From positions 5,084,001 to 5,148,000 of the forward strand of contig NZ_SHKK01000001.1 of NCBI RefSeq assembly GCF_004217135.1: DNA of 64,000 bases, given 5' to 3'. The translations under genes were made by a program, and so were the position numbers. Every line of letters begins with the position of its first letter. The first letter of the stretch is position 1. Positions 1 through 8,683 of the stretch are shown here, piece after piece. Under the pieces are notes generated by a model, which saw only the letters and a program-made list of their open reading frames with translations, had not been told where the DNA came from and did not search any database. The DNA is from Micromonospora violae (GTDB lineage Bacteria; Actinomycetota; Actinomycetes; Mycobacteriales; Micromonosporaceae).

Positions 1-1
1 G

Positions 2-58
2 GTCACCGTCGCCGCGCAGCCGACCTCCGGCGTCGACTCCCTCTCACCGGTCAGCTGA
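2..58 (+). CDS. C-terminal fragment of an unidentified protein (cut by window start)
   Basis: An open frame runs from the window edge to a TGA at 56-58 and encodes only about 18 residues ending in SPVS. It is convergent with the isomerase gene that ends at 91. The fragment is too short to identify. It could equally be a chance frame, but its position, just before a G/C hairpin, suits the end of a real gene. Confidence 0.4.
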   Translation, partial: VTVAAQPTSGVDSLSPVS

Positions 59-88
59 CACCGCCGCCGCCCCCGGGGCGGGTGGTGG
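59..88. terminator. possible G/C-rich terminator between convergent genes
   Basis: A CACC...GGTG outer stem encloses a CGCCCC/GGGGCG core in the gap between the upstream fragment and the convergent isomerase gene. The pairing is imperfect and there is no T tract, so this is a weak call. Confidence 0.3.
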
Positions 89-90
89 GG

Positions 91-897
91 TCAGGCGTCG
101 ACCGGTGACGAGGCGGTCAGGTGCTGGCGGGCGAACTCCAGCGCGGTGCGCAGGTCCGCCTCGCGCACCGCGCGGCTCTTCGCGCCCCGGGTGGCAACCT
201 CCACCGCCACCGCCCCGGTGAATCCCCGGCCGGCCAGCGAGGAGAGCAGTTCTCCGCACGGCTGGGTGCCGCGCCCGGGCACCAGGTGCTCGTCGCGGCC
301 CTCGCCGGTGCCGTCGCCGAGGTGGACGTGGGCCAGCCCGGTGCCCATTCGGTCGGCCATCTCCAGGGGGTCGCTGTGCGAGGCCGCGCAGTGCGACAGA
401 TCCAGGGTGTACGACGGGTAGCCGGTGTCGGTCGGGTCCCAGCCGGGCACGTACGGGACGAACTGTCGGCCCGCCATCCGCACCGGGTACATGTTCTCTA
501 CGGCGAAGCGCAACCCGCTGAACCGGTCCGCGACGCCGGCCAGGCCGTCGGCGAAGTTCCGCGCGTAGTCGCGCTGCCAGGTGAACGGTGGGTGCACCAC
601 GACGGTCGGTGCCCCCAGCGTCTCGGCCAGCTCGGCGGCCTTGCGCAGGCGCTCCCACGGGTCCGGGCTCCACACCCGCTGGGTGACCAGCAGGCAGGGC
701 GCGTGCACCGAGAGCACCGGCACGCCGTAGTGCGTGGAGAGGCCGCGTAGCGCGCCCGCGTCCTGGCTGACCACGTCGGTCCAGACCATCACCTCGAGGC
801 CGTCGTAGCCGAGCGCCGCGGCCAGTTGGAACGCCGCCGCGGTCGGCTCGGGAAAGACCGACGAGCTGGACAGGAGCACGGGAACGCGGGAAGTCAC
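91..897 (-). CDS. sugar phosphate isomerase/epimerase family protein (TIM barrel)
   Basis: The 268-residue product matches the xylose-isomerase-like TIM-barrel/AP endonuclease family 2 fold. Candidate metal ligands lie at strand ends: His65, His102, Glu134 in VENMYP, Asp166 and His169 in LDLSHC, and the AHVHLGDG segment near 189-196. The family isomerises or epimerises small sugars or sugar phosphates; the substrate here is unknown. The GTG start at 897 is preceded on the minus strand by TACGCT with a 7-base gap, so the transcript is probably leaderless. It lies next to Ppx/GppA, as a TIM-barrel gene does in mycobacteria. Family call firm, substrate open. Confidence 0.85.
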   Translation of the reverse strand: MTSRVPVLLSSSSVFPEPTAAAFQLAAALGYDGLEVMVWTDVVSQDAGALRGLSTHYGVPVLSVHAPCLLVTQRVWSPDPWERLRKAAELAETLGAPTVVVHPPFTWQRDYARNFADGLAGVADRFSGLRFAVENMYPVRMAGRQFVPYVPGWDPTDTGYPSYTLDLSHCAASHSDPLEMADRMGTGLAHVHLGDGTGEGRDEHLVPGRGTQPCGELLSSLAGRGFTGAVAVEVATRGAKSRAVREADLRTALEFARQHLTASSPVDA

Positions 898-972
898 ATC
901 AGCCAGCGTAGCCCGGTAGCGCCGGGGGCATCGTGACGAGCGCCGGCAAAACGACCGAAAACGGCACTCCGG

Positions 973-1917
973 TCAGATCGGTTCGAGTTGATCCAGTCGG
1001 CGGAGGATGACGCCCTCCCGCAGCGCCCACGGGCAGATGTCCAGCGAGTCGAGATCGAGACGGCGCATCACCGCCTCGGCGACCACGGCACCGGCCAGCA
1101 ACTGGTGGGCTCGGCCCGCGCTGACCCCCTCCAGCTCCATCAACTGCGCCGGGGGGATGTGCCGGATGAAGCCCATGACCTGCCGCAGGCCGGCCCGGGT
1201 GAGGCTGCGTGGCACCCACAGCCCGGCGCCGGACGGGGCCGCCCCGGCCAGTCGGGCCAGGGTGCGGAACGTCTTCGAGGTGGCCACCGCCCGACCCCAG
1301 CCCACCTCGGTCATCTGGCCGACGACCTTGTCCAGCCGACCGTCCACGTACTCCCGGAGTTTCTCGACGGCCTCCGCCGACGGCGGGGCCGCGCTGGCCG
1401 GATCGACCCGCAGCCGCTCGCGGGTCAACCGGCCGGCGCCGAGCGGCAGGGAGACCGCCACGTCCGGGTCCTCGTCGATGCCGGCGGCGATCTCCAACGA
1501 GCCGCCGCCGATGTCGAGCACCAGCAGCCGGCCCGCCGACCAGCCGAACCACCGCCGCACGGCCAGGAACGTCATTCGCGCCTCGTCCGCACCGGAGAGC
1601 ACCGCCAGGCGTACGCCGGTCTCGTCCCGGACCCGGGCCAGCACGTCAGCCGCGTTGGTGGCATCGCGCACCGCGGACGTGGCGAACGCGATCAGGTCGT
1701 CCGCCTCCAGCCCGGCGGCTGCCGCCTTGGCCATGCCTACGGCCTTGACCAGGCCGTCCGCGCCCGCCTCGGTCAGCGCGCCGTCGGGCCCGAGCTGTTC
1801 GGCCAGCCGGAGCACCACCTTCTCGGAGTGCGCCGGCCACGGGTGCGCGCCGTGGTGCGCGTCGACCACGAGGAGGTGCACCGTGTTGGATCCGACGTCG
1901 AGGACACCCAGTCGCAT
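973..1917 (-). CDS. ppx: Ppx/GppA family exopolyphosphatase / (p)ppGpp phosphohydrolase
   Basis: The 314-residue protein has the ASKHA fold of the Ppx/GppA family: phosphate-1 motif [11 protein letters not shown] at residues 7-17, an SGADEAR loop near 108-114 carrying the expected catalytic Glu, and the phosphate-2 motif LDIGGGSLE at 134-142. The length equals the short two-domain form, without the C-terminal HD extension of E. coli Ppx. It would hydrolyse polyphosphate or pppGpp in the cytoplasm. The start is preceded by TAGGGT with a 7-base gap. Together with senX3-regX3, phoU and, far downstream, ppk2, it belongs to the phosphate theme of this window. Confidence 0.92.
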   Translation of the reverse strand: MRLGVLDVGSNTVHLLVVDAHHGAHPWPAHSEKVVLRLAEQLGPDGALTEAGADGLVKAVGMAKAAAAGLEADDLIAFATSAVRDATNAADVLARVRDETGVRLAVLSGADEARMTFLAVRRWFGWSAGRLLVLDIGGGSLEIAAGIDEDPDVAVSLPLGAGRLTRERLRVDPASAAPPSAEAVEKLREYVDGRLDKVVGQMTEVGWGRAVATSKTFRTLARLAGAAPSGAGLWVPRSLTRAGLRQVMGFIRHIPPAQLMELEGVSAGRAHQLLAGAVVAEAVMRRLDLDSLDICPWALREGVILRRLDQLEPI

Positions 1918-1991
1918 GCTGAAGACCCTAGGCGCAACACGTTTGCGCGGCTCACCGGCCTGCGGACGGGACCGCGCGTACGCTGGGCCGG
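1918..1991. promoter_or_regulatory. divergent leaderless promoters with an inverted repeat
   Basis: The minus-strand -10 TAGGGT (complement at 1925-1930) lies 7 bases before the ppx ATG. The plus-strand TACGCT (1979-1984) lies 7 bases before the GTG at 1992. Between them GCGCAA-N5-TTGCGC (1932-1948) forms a perfect inverted repeat that could be an operator. Confidence 0.55.
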
Positions 1992-2804
1992 GTGACGATG
2001 GAGCTCCGTGTGCTGGTGGACGACCCCGGTGACCCGCGCAGCCGCGAGGTGCCCCTGGACTTCCCTCGGGAGTGGATCGAGTTCACCGACCCCGCCGACG
2101 AGACGCACCTGATCCGGGCCGACCTGACCTGGTTGCTCTCCCGCTGGACCTGCATCTTCGGCAAGGGCTGCCACGGCATCATCGCCGGCCGGGCCGCCGA
2201 CGGTTGCTGCTCGCACGGGGCGTTCTTCACCGACTCGGACGACGAGAAGCGGGTTCGCAACGCCGTCAAGCGGCTCGCCCCGGCGACCTGGCAGCATTTC
2301 CGGCGCGGGTTCAAGAACTGGACCGACGAGGACACCATCGACGGCAAGAACCCGGCCCGCCGCACCGCCACCCAGGGCGCCGACGGTCCGTGCGTCTTCC
2401 TCAACGACGCCGACTTCGCGGGCGGGGGCGGTTGCGCGCTGCACGCCCAGGCGCTGCGCGACGGGGTGCACCCGTTGGAGTACAAGCCGGACGTCTGTTG
2501 GCAGCTGCCGATCCGCCGCGATCAGGACTGGGTGAAGCGGCCGGACAACAGCAAGGTGCTGGTCTCCACCCTGTCCGAGTTCGACCGGCGGGGTTGGGGA
2601 GCGGGCGGGCACGACCTGGACTGGTGGTGCACCTCCTCGACGGACGCGCACGTGGGCACCGAGCCGATGTACCTGTCGTACGGGCCGGAGCTGACCGCGT
2701 TGATCGGCGCTGCCGCCTACGAGCGGCTGGCCGAGCTGTGCGCGACGAGGACGAAGCAGGGCATGATCGCCCCGCACCCCGCCGACGAGGTCCAGCTTCC
2801 CTGA
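1992..2804 (+). CDS. conserved cysteine-rich protein of unknown function
   Basis: This 270-residue protein has no signal peptide or membrane segment. It carries seven cysteines in a pattern that suggests metal or iron-sulfur binding: Cys54, Cys60, Cys72-Cys73 (GCCSHG), Cys134, Cys148 and Cys169. The arrangement recalls the YkgJ/DUF3109 zinc- or iron-chelating families, but I cannot confirm membership. GTG 1992 is chosen because TACGCT ends 7 bases upstream; an internal ATG at 1998 is possible. It is divergent from ppx and sits between ppx and regX3, where mycobacteria also carry a conserved hypothetical gene. That suggests a conserved but undefined role. Confidence 0.75.
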   Translation: MTMELRVLVDDPGDPRSREVPLDFPREWIEFTDPADETHLIRADLTWLLSRWTCIFGKGCHGIIAGRAADGCCSHGAFFTDSDDEKRVRNAVKRLAPATWQHFRRGFKNWTDEDTIDGKNPARRTATQGADGPCVFLNDADFAGGGGCALHAQALRDGVHPLEYKPDVCWQLPIRRDQDWVKRPDNSKVLVSTLSEFDRRGWGAGGHDLDWWCTSSTDAHVGTEPMYLSYGPELTALIGAAAYERLAELCATRTKQGMIAPHPADEVQLP

Positions 2805-2810
2805 TCTTGG

Positions 2811-2834
2811 TAGCAATCTTGCTATCATTCGGGG
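2811..2834 (+). promoter_or_regulatory. promoter and dyad operator of the toxin-antitoxin operon
   Basis: TAGCAA-TC-TTGCTA (2811-2824) is a perfect 6-bp-arm dyad. It overlaps a -10-like TATCAT (2823-2828) that ends 6 bases before the antitoxin ATG at 2835. This is the geometry expected when an antitoxin or TA complex represses its own leaderless promoter. Binding itself is inferred. Confidence 0.55.
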
Positions 2835-3035
2835 ATGGCCATGACGCTCCGACTTGACGACGAAGGCGAACGGCGACTCCGTCTCGCTGCAGAAGAGGAG
2901 GGGCGGTCGATGCACGCCGTCGTCGTCACCGCCATCGAGGACTATCTGGCCCGGCGGAACGCCAAGGAGTTCAGCGGCCTCGCCGACGAGATCATCGAAC
3001 GCCACGCCACGCTGCTCGCCCGGCTCGCGGAATGA
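2835..3035 (+). CDS. ribbon-helix-helix (CopG/Arc-type) antitoxin
   Basis: The 66-residue protein begins with a MTLRLDDEGERRL beta strand, followed by two helices (RSMHAVVVTAIEDYLARR) typical of ribbon-helix-helix DNA-binding antitoxins. A charged C-terminal tail (about 46-66) would contact and neutralise the toxin. Its stop overlaps the toxin ATG by four bases (ATGA at 3032-3035), so the pair is translationally coupled with antitoxin first. An operator-like dyad overlaps the promoter. It likely binds its own promoter and inhibits the Doc-family partner. Codon 3 is an alternative ATG (2841). Confidence 0.85.
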   Translation: MAMTLRLDDEGERRLRLAAEEEGRSMHAVVVTAIEDYLARRNAKEFSGLADEIIERHATLLARLAE

Positions 3036-3418
3036 CGGCGGAGGTTCGCTACCCGACCCTCGCCGACGTTGCCGGCATCGCCCGAAAGCTCGGCGTGGGG
3101 ATCAGGGACGCCGGCCTCGTGGAGTCGGCTGTGGCCAGGCCGCAGACCAGCCTGTTCGGCGAAGACGCCTACCCCGACCTGTGGACCAAGGCCGCGGCCC
3201 TGCTGCACTCACTGGTCAACAACCACCCGTTCGTGGACGGCAACAAGCGGATCGGCTGGATCGTGGCGATCGCCTTCCTGCTTCAGAATCACGCCGTCAC
3301 CATCGCGCAGCTCGACGAGACCGACCAGAACGTCGCGTACGACCTGGTCATCGGCGTGGCCGAGAGCCGGCTGACGGAAGTCGCCGAGATCGCCGAGGCG
3401 TTGCGCAAGTTGTTCTGA
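3032..3418 (+). CDS. doc: Doc-type toxin (death-on-curing, Fic-fold)
   Basis: The 128-residue protein has the size of phage P1 Doc and contains the Fic/Doc signature HPFVDGNKR at residues 65-73, with the catalytic His, the acidic residue and the anion-binding GNKR. Known Doc enzymes phosphorylate EF-Tu and halt translation; other Fic proteins AMPylate targets. The residues for activity appear intact, so the toxin is probably functional. It is co-transcribed with the overlapping antitoxin at 2835. A hairpin follows the stop codon. The pair sits between core genes without visible mobility genes. Confidence 0.9.
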   Translation: MTAEVRYPTLADVAGIARKLGVGIRDAGLVESAVARPQTSLFGEDAYPDLWTKAAALLHSLVNNHPFVDGNKRIGWIVAIAFLLQNHAVTIAQLDETDQNVAYDLVIGVAESRLTEVAEIAEALRKLF

Positions 3419-3436
3419 CCCGGTGCCGGTCAGCCC

Positions 3437-3469
3437 GAAGGGGGCCCGCGCCGAGCGCGGACCCCCTTC
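3437..3469. terminator. bidirectional terminator between doc and regX3
   Basis: A 15-base arm at 3437-3451 pairs with 3455-3469 across a 3-base loop, with one mismatch. It lies between two convergent genes, so it can end both transcripts. Confidence 0.75.
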
Positions 3470-3480
3470 AGGTACGCCGA

Positions 3481-4164
3481 TCACGGCTCGAACTTGTAGC
3501 CCAGCCCTCGGACGGTCACGATGAAGCGCGGCGCGGACGGCTCTGGCTCGATCTTGGAACGCAGCCGCTTGACGTGCACATCCAGCGTCTTGGTGTCACC
3601 GACGTAGTCGGCGCCCCAGACCCGGTCGATGAGCTGGCCGCGGGTGAGCACCCGGCCGGCGTTGCGCAGCAGCAGCTCCAGCAGCTCGAACTCCTTCAAC
3701 GGCAGCTGAACGGCCGCGCCGTCGACGGTCACCACGTGCCGCTCGATGTCCATCCGCACCGGCCCGGCGGCCAGCGTCGGCGCACCCGCCTCAGCGACCT
3801 CCGGGCTCTGCCGGCGCAGCACCGCCCGGATCCGGGCGACCAGCTCCCGTGGCGAGTACGGCTTCGTGACGTAGTCGTCGGCGCCGATCTCCAGCCCGAC
3901 CACCTTGTCGATCTCGCTGTCCCGGGCGGTGACCATGATGATCGGCACGGCGGAGCGCTGCCGCAGCTGCCGGCAGACCTCGGTCCCCGACATCTCGGGC
4001 AGCATCAGGTCGAGCAGCACGATGTCGGCGCCGGTTCGGTCGAACTCGGTGAGGGCGTCGGTGCCGGTCGCGGCGACCGAAACCTCAAAGCCCTCCTTAC
4101 GGAGCATGTACGACAAGGCGTCGGAGAACGACTCCTCATCCTCGACCACGAGAACGCGGCTCAA
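3481..4164 (-). CDS. regX3: phosphate-responsive response regulator RegX3 (OmpR/PhoB family)
   Basis: The 227-residue protein has an N-terminal receiver (acidic pocket at residues 8-9, phospho-acceptor Asp52 in LLDLMLPEMSG, conserved Lys in TKPYSPREL) and a C-terminal winged helix with EFELLELLLRNAGRVLTR and RLRSKIEPEP. It would activate phosphate-starvation genes by binding GTTCAC-type direct repeats. The start chosen is TTG 4164, which follows a GGAAAGGAAA ribosome site and gives the canonical SRVLVVEDE N-terminus; an in-frame ATG at 4182 has no such site. senX3 lies immediately upstream on the same strand. Confidence 0.95.
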   Translation of the reverse strand: MSRVLVVEDEESFSDALSYMLRKEGFEVSVAATGTDALTEFDRTGADIVLLDLMLPEMSGTEVCRQLRQRSAVPIIMVTARDSEIDKVVGLEIGADDYVTKPYSPRELVARIRAVLRRQSPEVAEAGAPTLAAGPVRMDIERHVVTVDGAAVQLPLKEFELLELLLRNAGRVLTRGQLIDRVWGADYVGDTKTLDVHVKRLRSKIEPEPSAPRFIVTVRGLGYKFEP

Positions 4165-4188
4165 CGGGGATTTCCTTTCCATTTGCTG

Positions 4189-5469
4189 TCAGACCTGCCG
4201 TAGCCCAGTCGGACCGGACTCGATCCCAGCCGGCGGCAGTGTCGCCAGGAGGTCGTCCGGTGGACTGGCGGGCAGCCGGAGGGTGAACGTCGATCCACCA
4301 CCAAGAGTGCTCGACACCTCGACCCGTCCGCCATGGTTGCTCGCAATGTGTTTCACGATCGCCAGGCCGAGCCCGGTGCCGCCGGTGGCACGCGAGCGGG
4401 CCTGGTCGGCCCGGTAGAACCGTTCGAAGATCCGGTCCACGTCGGTGGGCGCGATACCGATGCCCTGGTCCGCGACCGCGACCTCGACGTGCTCGTCGTC
4501 GCCGCGGAGGGTCACCCGTACGGTGGTGTCCTCGCCCGAGTAGTTGATGGCGTTCTCCACCAGGTTCGCCACCGCCGTGGCGAGTTGGGCGTCGCTGCCG
4601 TACGCGGTGAGTCCGCGATCACCCTCCACGCTCACCTCGATACCCCGGGCAGATGCTGTGGTGCGGGTCCGGTCGACCACCTCCGCGATCACCCAGTCCA
4701 ACGCGACCGGCTCCGGTGGTGGCTGCGGCTCGGCGCCCTGCAACCGGGTCAGCTCCAGCAACTCCTGCACCAGCCGACCCAGCCGGGTCGACTCGTGTTG
4801 GATCCGTTCGGCGAACCGGCGGGCGGCCACCAGGTCCTCGGAGAGGTCGGGTGCCGCGGCGTCGGCCGGCTCGGTCGCGTCCAGCAACGCCTCGGCGAGC
4901 AGTTGCAGGGCCCCGATCGGGGTCTTGAGCTCGTGGCTGACGTTGGCCACGAAGTCGCGTCGTACCCGGGTCAGCCGGTGCGACTCGGTCACGTCGACCG
5001 CCTCGACCGCGATGAAGCCGTTGCCGAGACCCATCGCCCGCAGGTGCACGCCGAGCGGGTTTTCCCCGGCGCTGTCGCGACCACGGGGCAGGTCCAGCTC
5101 GATTTCGCGCCGCACGCCGGTGCGTCGCACCTGACCGGCAAGGGTACGGATCAGCGGGTGCGCGGCGATCGAGCCGGGGGTGCTGCCGGTACGCAGCAGC
5201 CCCATCGCGCGGGCGGCCGGGTTGATCAGCACGGGGACGTCGTCGTTGTCCAGTACCACGACACCGGCCCGGAGTGAGTCGATCGTCCGGCGGCCGAGCC
5301 CGGTCTGCTGCTCGTCGGCTATCGCGGGCCTCCCCCTGCTCTGGCGGGAGCTGTCGCTCCCCGTCGACGTGGAGCGATCCCGCTTGGGCAGGAACCGGGG
5401 CAGCAACAAGCCGGCGACCGTCCCGGCCACCAACGCCACGGCCACCACGACCGCCACCGCCCATTCCAC
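4189..5469 (-). CDS. senX3: sensor histidine kinase SenX3
   Basis: The 426-residue protein has one N-terminal membrane segment (about 4-24), a PAS-like region (about 60-160), a HisKA dimerisation helix with the phosphorylated His179 in NVSHELKTP, and an HATPase domain with an N box (NLVENAINYS), DQGIGIA, IFERFYR and GGTGLGLAIVKHI. It would phosphorylate RegX3 at low phosphate; PhoU, encoded divergently, is the expected negative partner signalling from the Pst transporter. The regX3 gene follows in the same orientation. PHO-box repeats lie in the upstream intergenic region. Confidence 0.95.
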   Translation of the reverse strand: MEWAVAVVVAVALVAGTVAGLLLPRFLPKRDRSTSTGSDSSRQSRGRPAIADEQQTGLGRRTIDSLRAGVVVLDNDDVPVLINPAARAMGLLRTGSTPGSIAAHPLIRTLAGQVRRTGVRREIELDLPRGRDSAGENPLGVHLRAMGLGNGFIAVEAVDVTESHRLTRVRRDFVANVSHELKTPIGALQLLAEALLDATEPADAAAPDLSEDLVAARRFAERIQHESTRLGRLVQELLELTRLQGAEPQPPPEPVALDWVIAEVVDRTRTTASARGIEVSVEGDRGLTAYGSDAQLATAVANLVENAINYSGEDTTVRVTLRGDDEHVEVAVADQGIGIAPTDVDRIFERFYRADQARSRATGGTGLGLAIVKHIASNHGGRVEVSSTLGGGSTFTLRLPASPPDDLLATLPPAGIESGPTGLRQV

Positions 5470-5541
5470 CCGGCGATCGTAGGGTCATTGTTAACCTGGC
5501 TACCACACAGATCGGGACGAAACACCCTCACTTACGGAAGT

Positions 5542-5581
5542 GTTCACCCGCACGTCTGGCGTCGTTCACCGTGGTTCATCA
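5542..5581 (+). promoter_or_regulatory. PHO box (RegX3/PhoP direct repeats) in the senX3-phoU intergenic region
   Basis: GTTCACC starts at 5542 and again at 5564, with a degenerate GTCTGGC unit between them and GTTCATC at 5574. The spacing is therefore close to 11 bases, as in actinobacterial PHO boxes. It lies between divergent senX3 and phoU and could control both. Confidence 0.65.
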
Positions 5582-5671
5582 GGGGTCCGTCCGCGCGCCC
5601 TACCGTTGGTGTCGCACCTGCTCAACCCCCCTGCGCCGACACCCGTCGGCGGCGACCGACCACAGGACGTG

Positions 5672-6328
5672 ATGATGCGCGACGAGTTCCGGGCCGACCT
5701 CCAGATCGTCAGCCAACTGCTGGTGGACATGGCGGAGGGCGTCCGCGCCGCCATGCGCCAGGCCACCAGGGCCCTGCTCACCGCCGACCGGCAGGCCGCC
5801 GAGACGGTCATCGAGCGGGACGCCGAGACCGACGACCTCTACCGGCACGTCGAGGAGCGGGTCTGCGACCTGCTCGCCCGACAGGCGCCGGTCGCCTCCG
5901 ACCTCCGGGCGATGATCACCGCGCTGCACGTGGCCGCCGATCTGGAGCGGATGGGCGACCTCGCCGAGCACGTGGCGAAGACCGCACTGCGCCGACACCC
6001 CTCCCCCGCCGTCCCGGCGGAGCTGCGGACGGTGTTCACCGAAATGTCCGAGATCGCCGACCGGATGGCCGTGAAGATCGGTTCGGTGCTGGCGAAGCCC
6101 GACGCCGACCTCGCCAGCGAGCTGGACCGCGACGACGACGCCATGGACGAGCTGCACAAGAACCTGTTCGCGGTGCTGCTCGGTGATGACTGGCCGTACG
6201 GGGTGGAGACGGCGATCGACGCCACCCTGCTGGGCCGCTACTACGAGCGCTTCGCCGACCACGCGGTCAACGCCGGCGAGCACGTGATCTACCTGATCAC
6301 CGGGCAGAGCGCGCCCAGCAGCTTCTGA
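5672..6328 (+). CDS. phoU: phosphate signalling regulator PhoU
   Basis: The 218-residue protein consists of two PhoU three-helix repeats. Each has the family E/DXXXD-type metal-binding signature (ERDAETDDLYRHVEE, and later DRDDDAMDELHKNLF) and the RYYERFADHAVNAGE helix. PhoU links the PstSCAB transporter to the SenX3-type kinase and represses the regulon when phosphate is plentiful. The open frame extends upstream to 5540, but homologues begin MRDEF. GTG 5669, ATG 5672 and ATG 5675 are adjacent candidates. It is divergent from senX3 and ends at a strong terminator. Confidence 0.93.
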   Translation: MMRDEFRADLQIVSQLLVDMAEGVRAAMRQATRALLTADRQAAETVIERDAETDDLYRHVEERVCDLLARQAPVASDLRAMITALHVAADLERMGDLAEHVAKTALRRHPSPAVPAELRTVFTEMSEIADRMAVKIGSVLAKPDADLASELDRDDDAMDELHKNLFAVLLGDDWPYGVETAIDATLLGRYYERFADHAVNAGEHVIYLITGQSAPSSF

Positions 6329-6339
6329 CCCGATTCAGA

Positions 6340-6384
6340 AAGGGGCCCCTCGTCATCGCTCTCCGCGATGACGAGGGGCCCCTT
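6340..6384. terminator. strong bidirectional terminator between phoU and gpmA
   Basis: A perfect 19-bp stem (6340-6358 with 6366-6384) closes a 7-base loop between two convergent genes. A short direct duplication of GTCGTAGCTCAGC follows, next to the gpmA stop. Confidence 0.9.
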
Positions 6385-6412
6385 CTCGTCGTAGCTCAGC
6401 TTTCGTCGTAGC

Positions 6413-7180
6413 TCAGCGGCCCTGGTTGGCCACCGCGGCGGCGGCTGCCTTCGCCGCGGTCGGGTCGAGGTACGTGCCGCCCAGGGTGAGCGGGCGCAGC
6501 TGCGGGTCGAGGTCGTAGCGCAGCGGAATGCCGGTCGGAATGTTCAGCTTGGCGATCGCCTCGTCGGAGATCTGGTCGAGGTGCTTGACGAGGGCACGCA
6601 GCGAGTTGCCGTGCGCGGCCACCAGCACCGTCCGGCCGGCCAGGATGTCCGGCACGATCGAGTCGTACCAGTAGGGCAGCATCCGCTCGACGACGTCCTT
6701 GAGACACTCGGTACGCGGCATCAGCTCGGTCGGCAGCAGCGCGTAGCGCGGGTCACCCACCTGCGACCACTCGTCGTTGTCGTCGATCGGCGGAGGCGGC
6801 GTGTCGTACGACCGACGCCAGAGCATGAACTGCTCCTCGCCGTACTCGTCAAGGGTCTGCTTCTTGTTCTTGCCCTGCAGGGCGCCGTAGTGCCGCTCGT
6901 TGAGCCGCCACGACCGGCGCACCGCGATCCAGTGCCGATCGGCGGCGCTGAGCGCCAGCTCGGCGGTGCGGATCGCCCGGCGCATCACGCTGGTGTGCAC
7001 CACGTCCGGCAGCAGGCTGTGCTCGCGGAGCAGCTCGCCGCCGCGGCGCGCCTCACCCTCGCCCTTCTCGGTCAGGTCGACATCCACCCAGCCGGTGAAG
7101 AGGTTCTTGGCATTCCAGTCGCTCTCACCGTGCCGCAGCAGGACCAGCGTCCCGACGGTGGGCCCTTCGCTCGCAGTCAT
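6413..7180 (-). CDS. gpmA: 2,3-bisphosphoglycerate-dependent phosphoglycerate mutase
   Basis: The 255-residue protein is a dPGM of the histidine phosphatase superfamily: [10 protein letters not shown] carries the phosphorylated His, [12 protein letters not shown] is the substrate loop, and [15 protein letters not shown] carries the second catalytic His. It interconverts 3- and 2-phosphoglycerate in glycolysis. ATG 7180 fits best because GGCAGG lies 9 bases upstream; an ATG at 7189 abuts that site. The neighbours senX3-regX3 and mshA are the same as for mycobacterial gpm1. Confidence 0.95.
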   Translation of the reverse strand: MTASEGPTVGTLVLLRHGESDWNAKNLFTGWVDVDLTEKGEGEARRGGELLREHSLLPDVVHTSVMRRAIRTAELALSAADRHWIAVRRSWRLNERHYGALQGKNKKQTLDEYGEEQFMLWRRSYDTPPPPIDDNDEWSQVGDPRYALLPTELMPRTECLKDVVERMLPYWYDSIVPDILAGRTVLVAAHGNSLRALVKHLDQISDEAIAKLNIPTGIPLRYDLDPQLRPLTLGGTYLDPTAAKAAAAAVANQGR

Positions 7181-7189
7181 GCGGATCAT

Positions 7190-7332
7190 CCTGCCTCAAC
7201 CGCCGAATGGACACGCGGGCAGCCGTCGTGACGACCACCACGTGAAAAAGCGGTGACCAGCGGATCCGCCCGCCGCTAGGGTTTGTAAGGCTCGACACTC
7301 AGATCGGTCATTACTTGCAAGCGGGGCGCCAT
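7190..7332 (+). promoter_or_regulatory. intergenic region with promoter for the first MFS gene
   Basis: A -10-like TAGGGT lies at 7277-7282, which would give a 5' leader of about 45 bases. The leader has no clear ribosome site. Nothing else was recognised in this gap. Confidence 0.4.
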
Positions 7333-8607
7333 ATGCGGACGATGCGGAGTTGGTTCCGGGACACCACCGGCGGCCTACCGACCACCTTCTGGTACCTGTG
7401 GTCAGGGACCCTGATCAACCGACTCGGCTCGTTCGTCCTGGTCTTCCTCGCCATCTACCTGACCCAGGAACGCGACTTCTCCGCCTCCCAGGCCGGCCTG
7501 GTGATCGGCCTGTGGGGTGTCGGCGGCGCGTTCGGCACGACCGCCGGCGGCACTCTCGCCGACCGGTGGGGGCGCCGACCGACGCTGCTCACCGCCCACG
7601 TGGGCGCGGCGGCCATGATGCTCGCGCTCGGGCTGGCCCGGGATCTCTGGGCGGTGGCGCTGGGCGCGTTGCTGCTCGGCGCCTTCGCCGAGGCGGCCCG
7701 GCCCGCGTTCGGGGCGATGATGATCGACGTGGTGCCGGCGAAGGACCGGCTGCGCGCCTTCTCGCTCAACTACTGGGCGATCAACCTCGGCTTCGCCTGC
7801 GCCGCGGTCCTCGCCGGCCTCGCCGCACAGGCCAACTACCTGCTGCTGTTCGTGGTCGACGCCGGCACCATGCTGATCACCGCGCTGATCATCTTCAGCA
7901 AGGTGCCGGAGACCCGACAGGCCGGCCCCGCCACCGCCGCGAAGACGGCCCCCCGCGGCGCCCTGCGCACGATCCTCACCGACCGGGTCTACCTCGGCTT
8001 CGTGGCCCTCAACCTGTTCGCCGCGCTGGTGTTCCTCCAGCACATCTCGATGCTGCCGATCGCGATGGGCGACGACGGTCTGAGCCCGGCCACCTACGGC
8101 TCGGTGATCGCACTGAACGGCATCCTCATCGTGGTCGGCCAACTCTTCGTACCTCGGCTGATCCGGGGGCGGAGTCGCTCACATGTGCTCGCGCTGGCAT
8201 CCGTGGTGATGGGCGTGGGGTTCGGGCTGACCGCGTTCGCCGGCACCGCCTGGTTCTACGGGCTGACCGTGCTGATCTGGACGGTCGGCGAGATGCTGAA
8301 CTCGCCCTCCAACTCCACGCTGATCGCCGAGCTGTCCCCGGCCGAGCTGCGCGGTCGCTACCAGGGCGTGTTCTCCCTGTCGTGGCAGATCGCCGGGGCC
8401 AGCGCGCCGATCCTCGGTGGCCTGGTGCGCGAGCATGCCGGCAACGACACGCTCTGGTACGCCTGTGCCGCGCTCGGCCTCCTGACCGCGGTGGCCCACC
8501 TGGTGTCGGGGCCGGCCCGGGAGCGCCGTGCCGCCACGCTGCGCCGCTCCGGCGAGGCACTGGCACCGGCCGCCGCGACCCGGACGCCGCAACCCGCTGA
8601 GGCTTAG
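7333..8607 (+). CDS. MFS transporter (drug/proton antiporter type), first of a tandem pair
   Basis: The 424-residue membrane protein has about 12 predicted hydrophobic segments. The loop 2-3 MFS signature is visible as GGTLADRWGRRPTLL, and a long central loop follows VPETRQAGP. It resembles multidrug efflux carriers of DHA1 type; the substrate is unknown. ATG 7333 aligns with the start of its downstream paralogue, and the motif DTTGGLPTTFWYLWSG is shared nearly intact with that protein (DTAGGLPATFWYLWTG). Separate gap promoters suggest the two genes can be expressed independently. Confidence 0.85.
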   Translation: MRTMRSWFRDTTGGLPTTFWYLWSGTLINRLGSFVLVFLAIYLTQERDFSASQAGLVIGLWGVGGAFGTTAGGTLADRWGRRPTLLTAHVGAAAMMLALGLARDLWAVALGALLLGAFAEAARPAFGAMMIDVVPAKDRLRAFSLNYWAINLGFACAAVLAGLAAQANYLLLFVVDAGTMLITALIIFSKVPETRQAGPATAAKTAPRGALRTILTDRVYLGFVALNLFAALVFLQHISMLPIAMGDDGLSPATYGSVIALNGILIVVGQLFVPRLIRGRSRSHVLALASVVMGVGFGLTAFAGTAWFYGLTVLIWTVGEMLNSPSNSTLIAELSPAELRGRYQGVFSLSWQIAGASAPILGGLVREHAGNDTLWYACAALGLLTAVAHLVSGPARERRAATLRRSGEALAPAAATRTPQPAEA

Positions 8608-8651
8608 GGGCTGGCGCGGGGTGCCGACGTTTCTACTACTGTGCAGTGGAA

Positions 8652-8672
8652 ACAGTTAACACTCCGAACTGT
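8652..8672. promoter_or_regulatory. inverted repeat before the second MFS gene
   Basis: ACAGTT-N9-AACTGT is a perfect dyad 11 bases before the GTG start, just upstream of a GGGAGG ribosome site. It may be an operator or an RNA hairpin affecting translation. Confidence 0.35.
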
Positions 8673-8683
8673 CGGGAGGTCGG

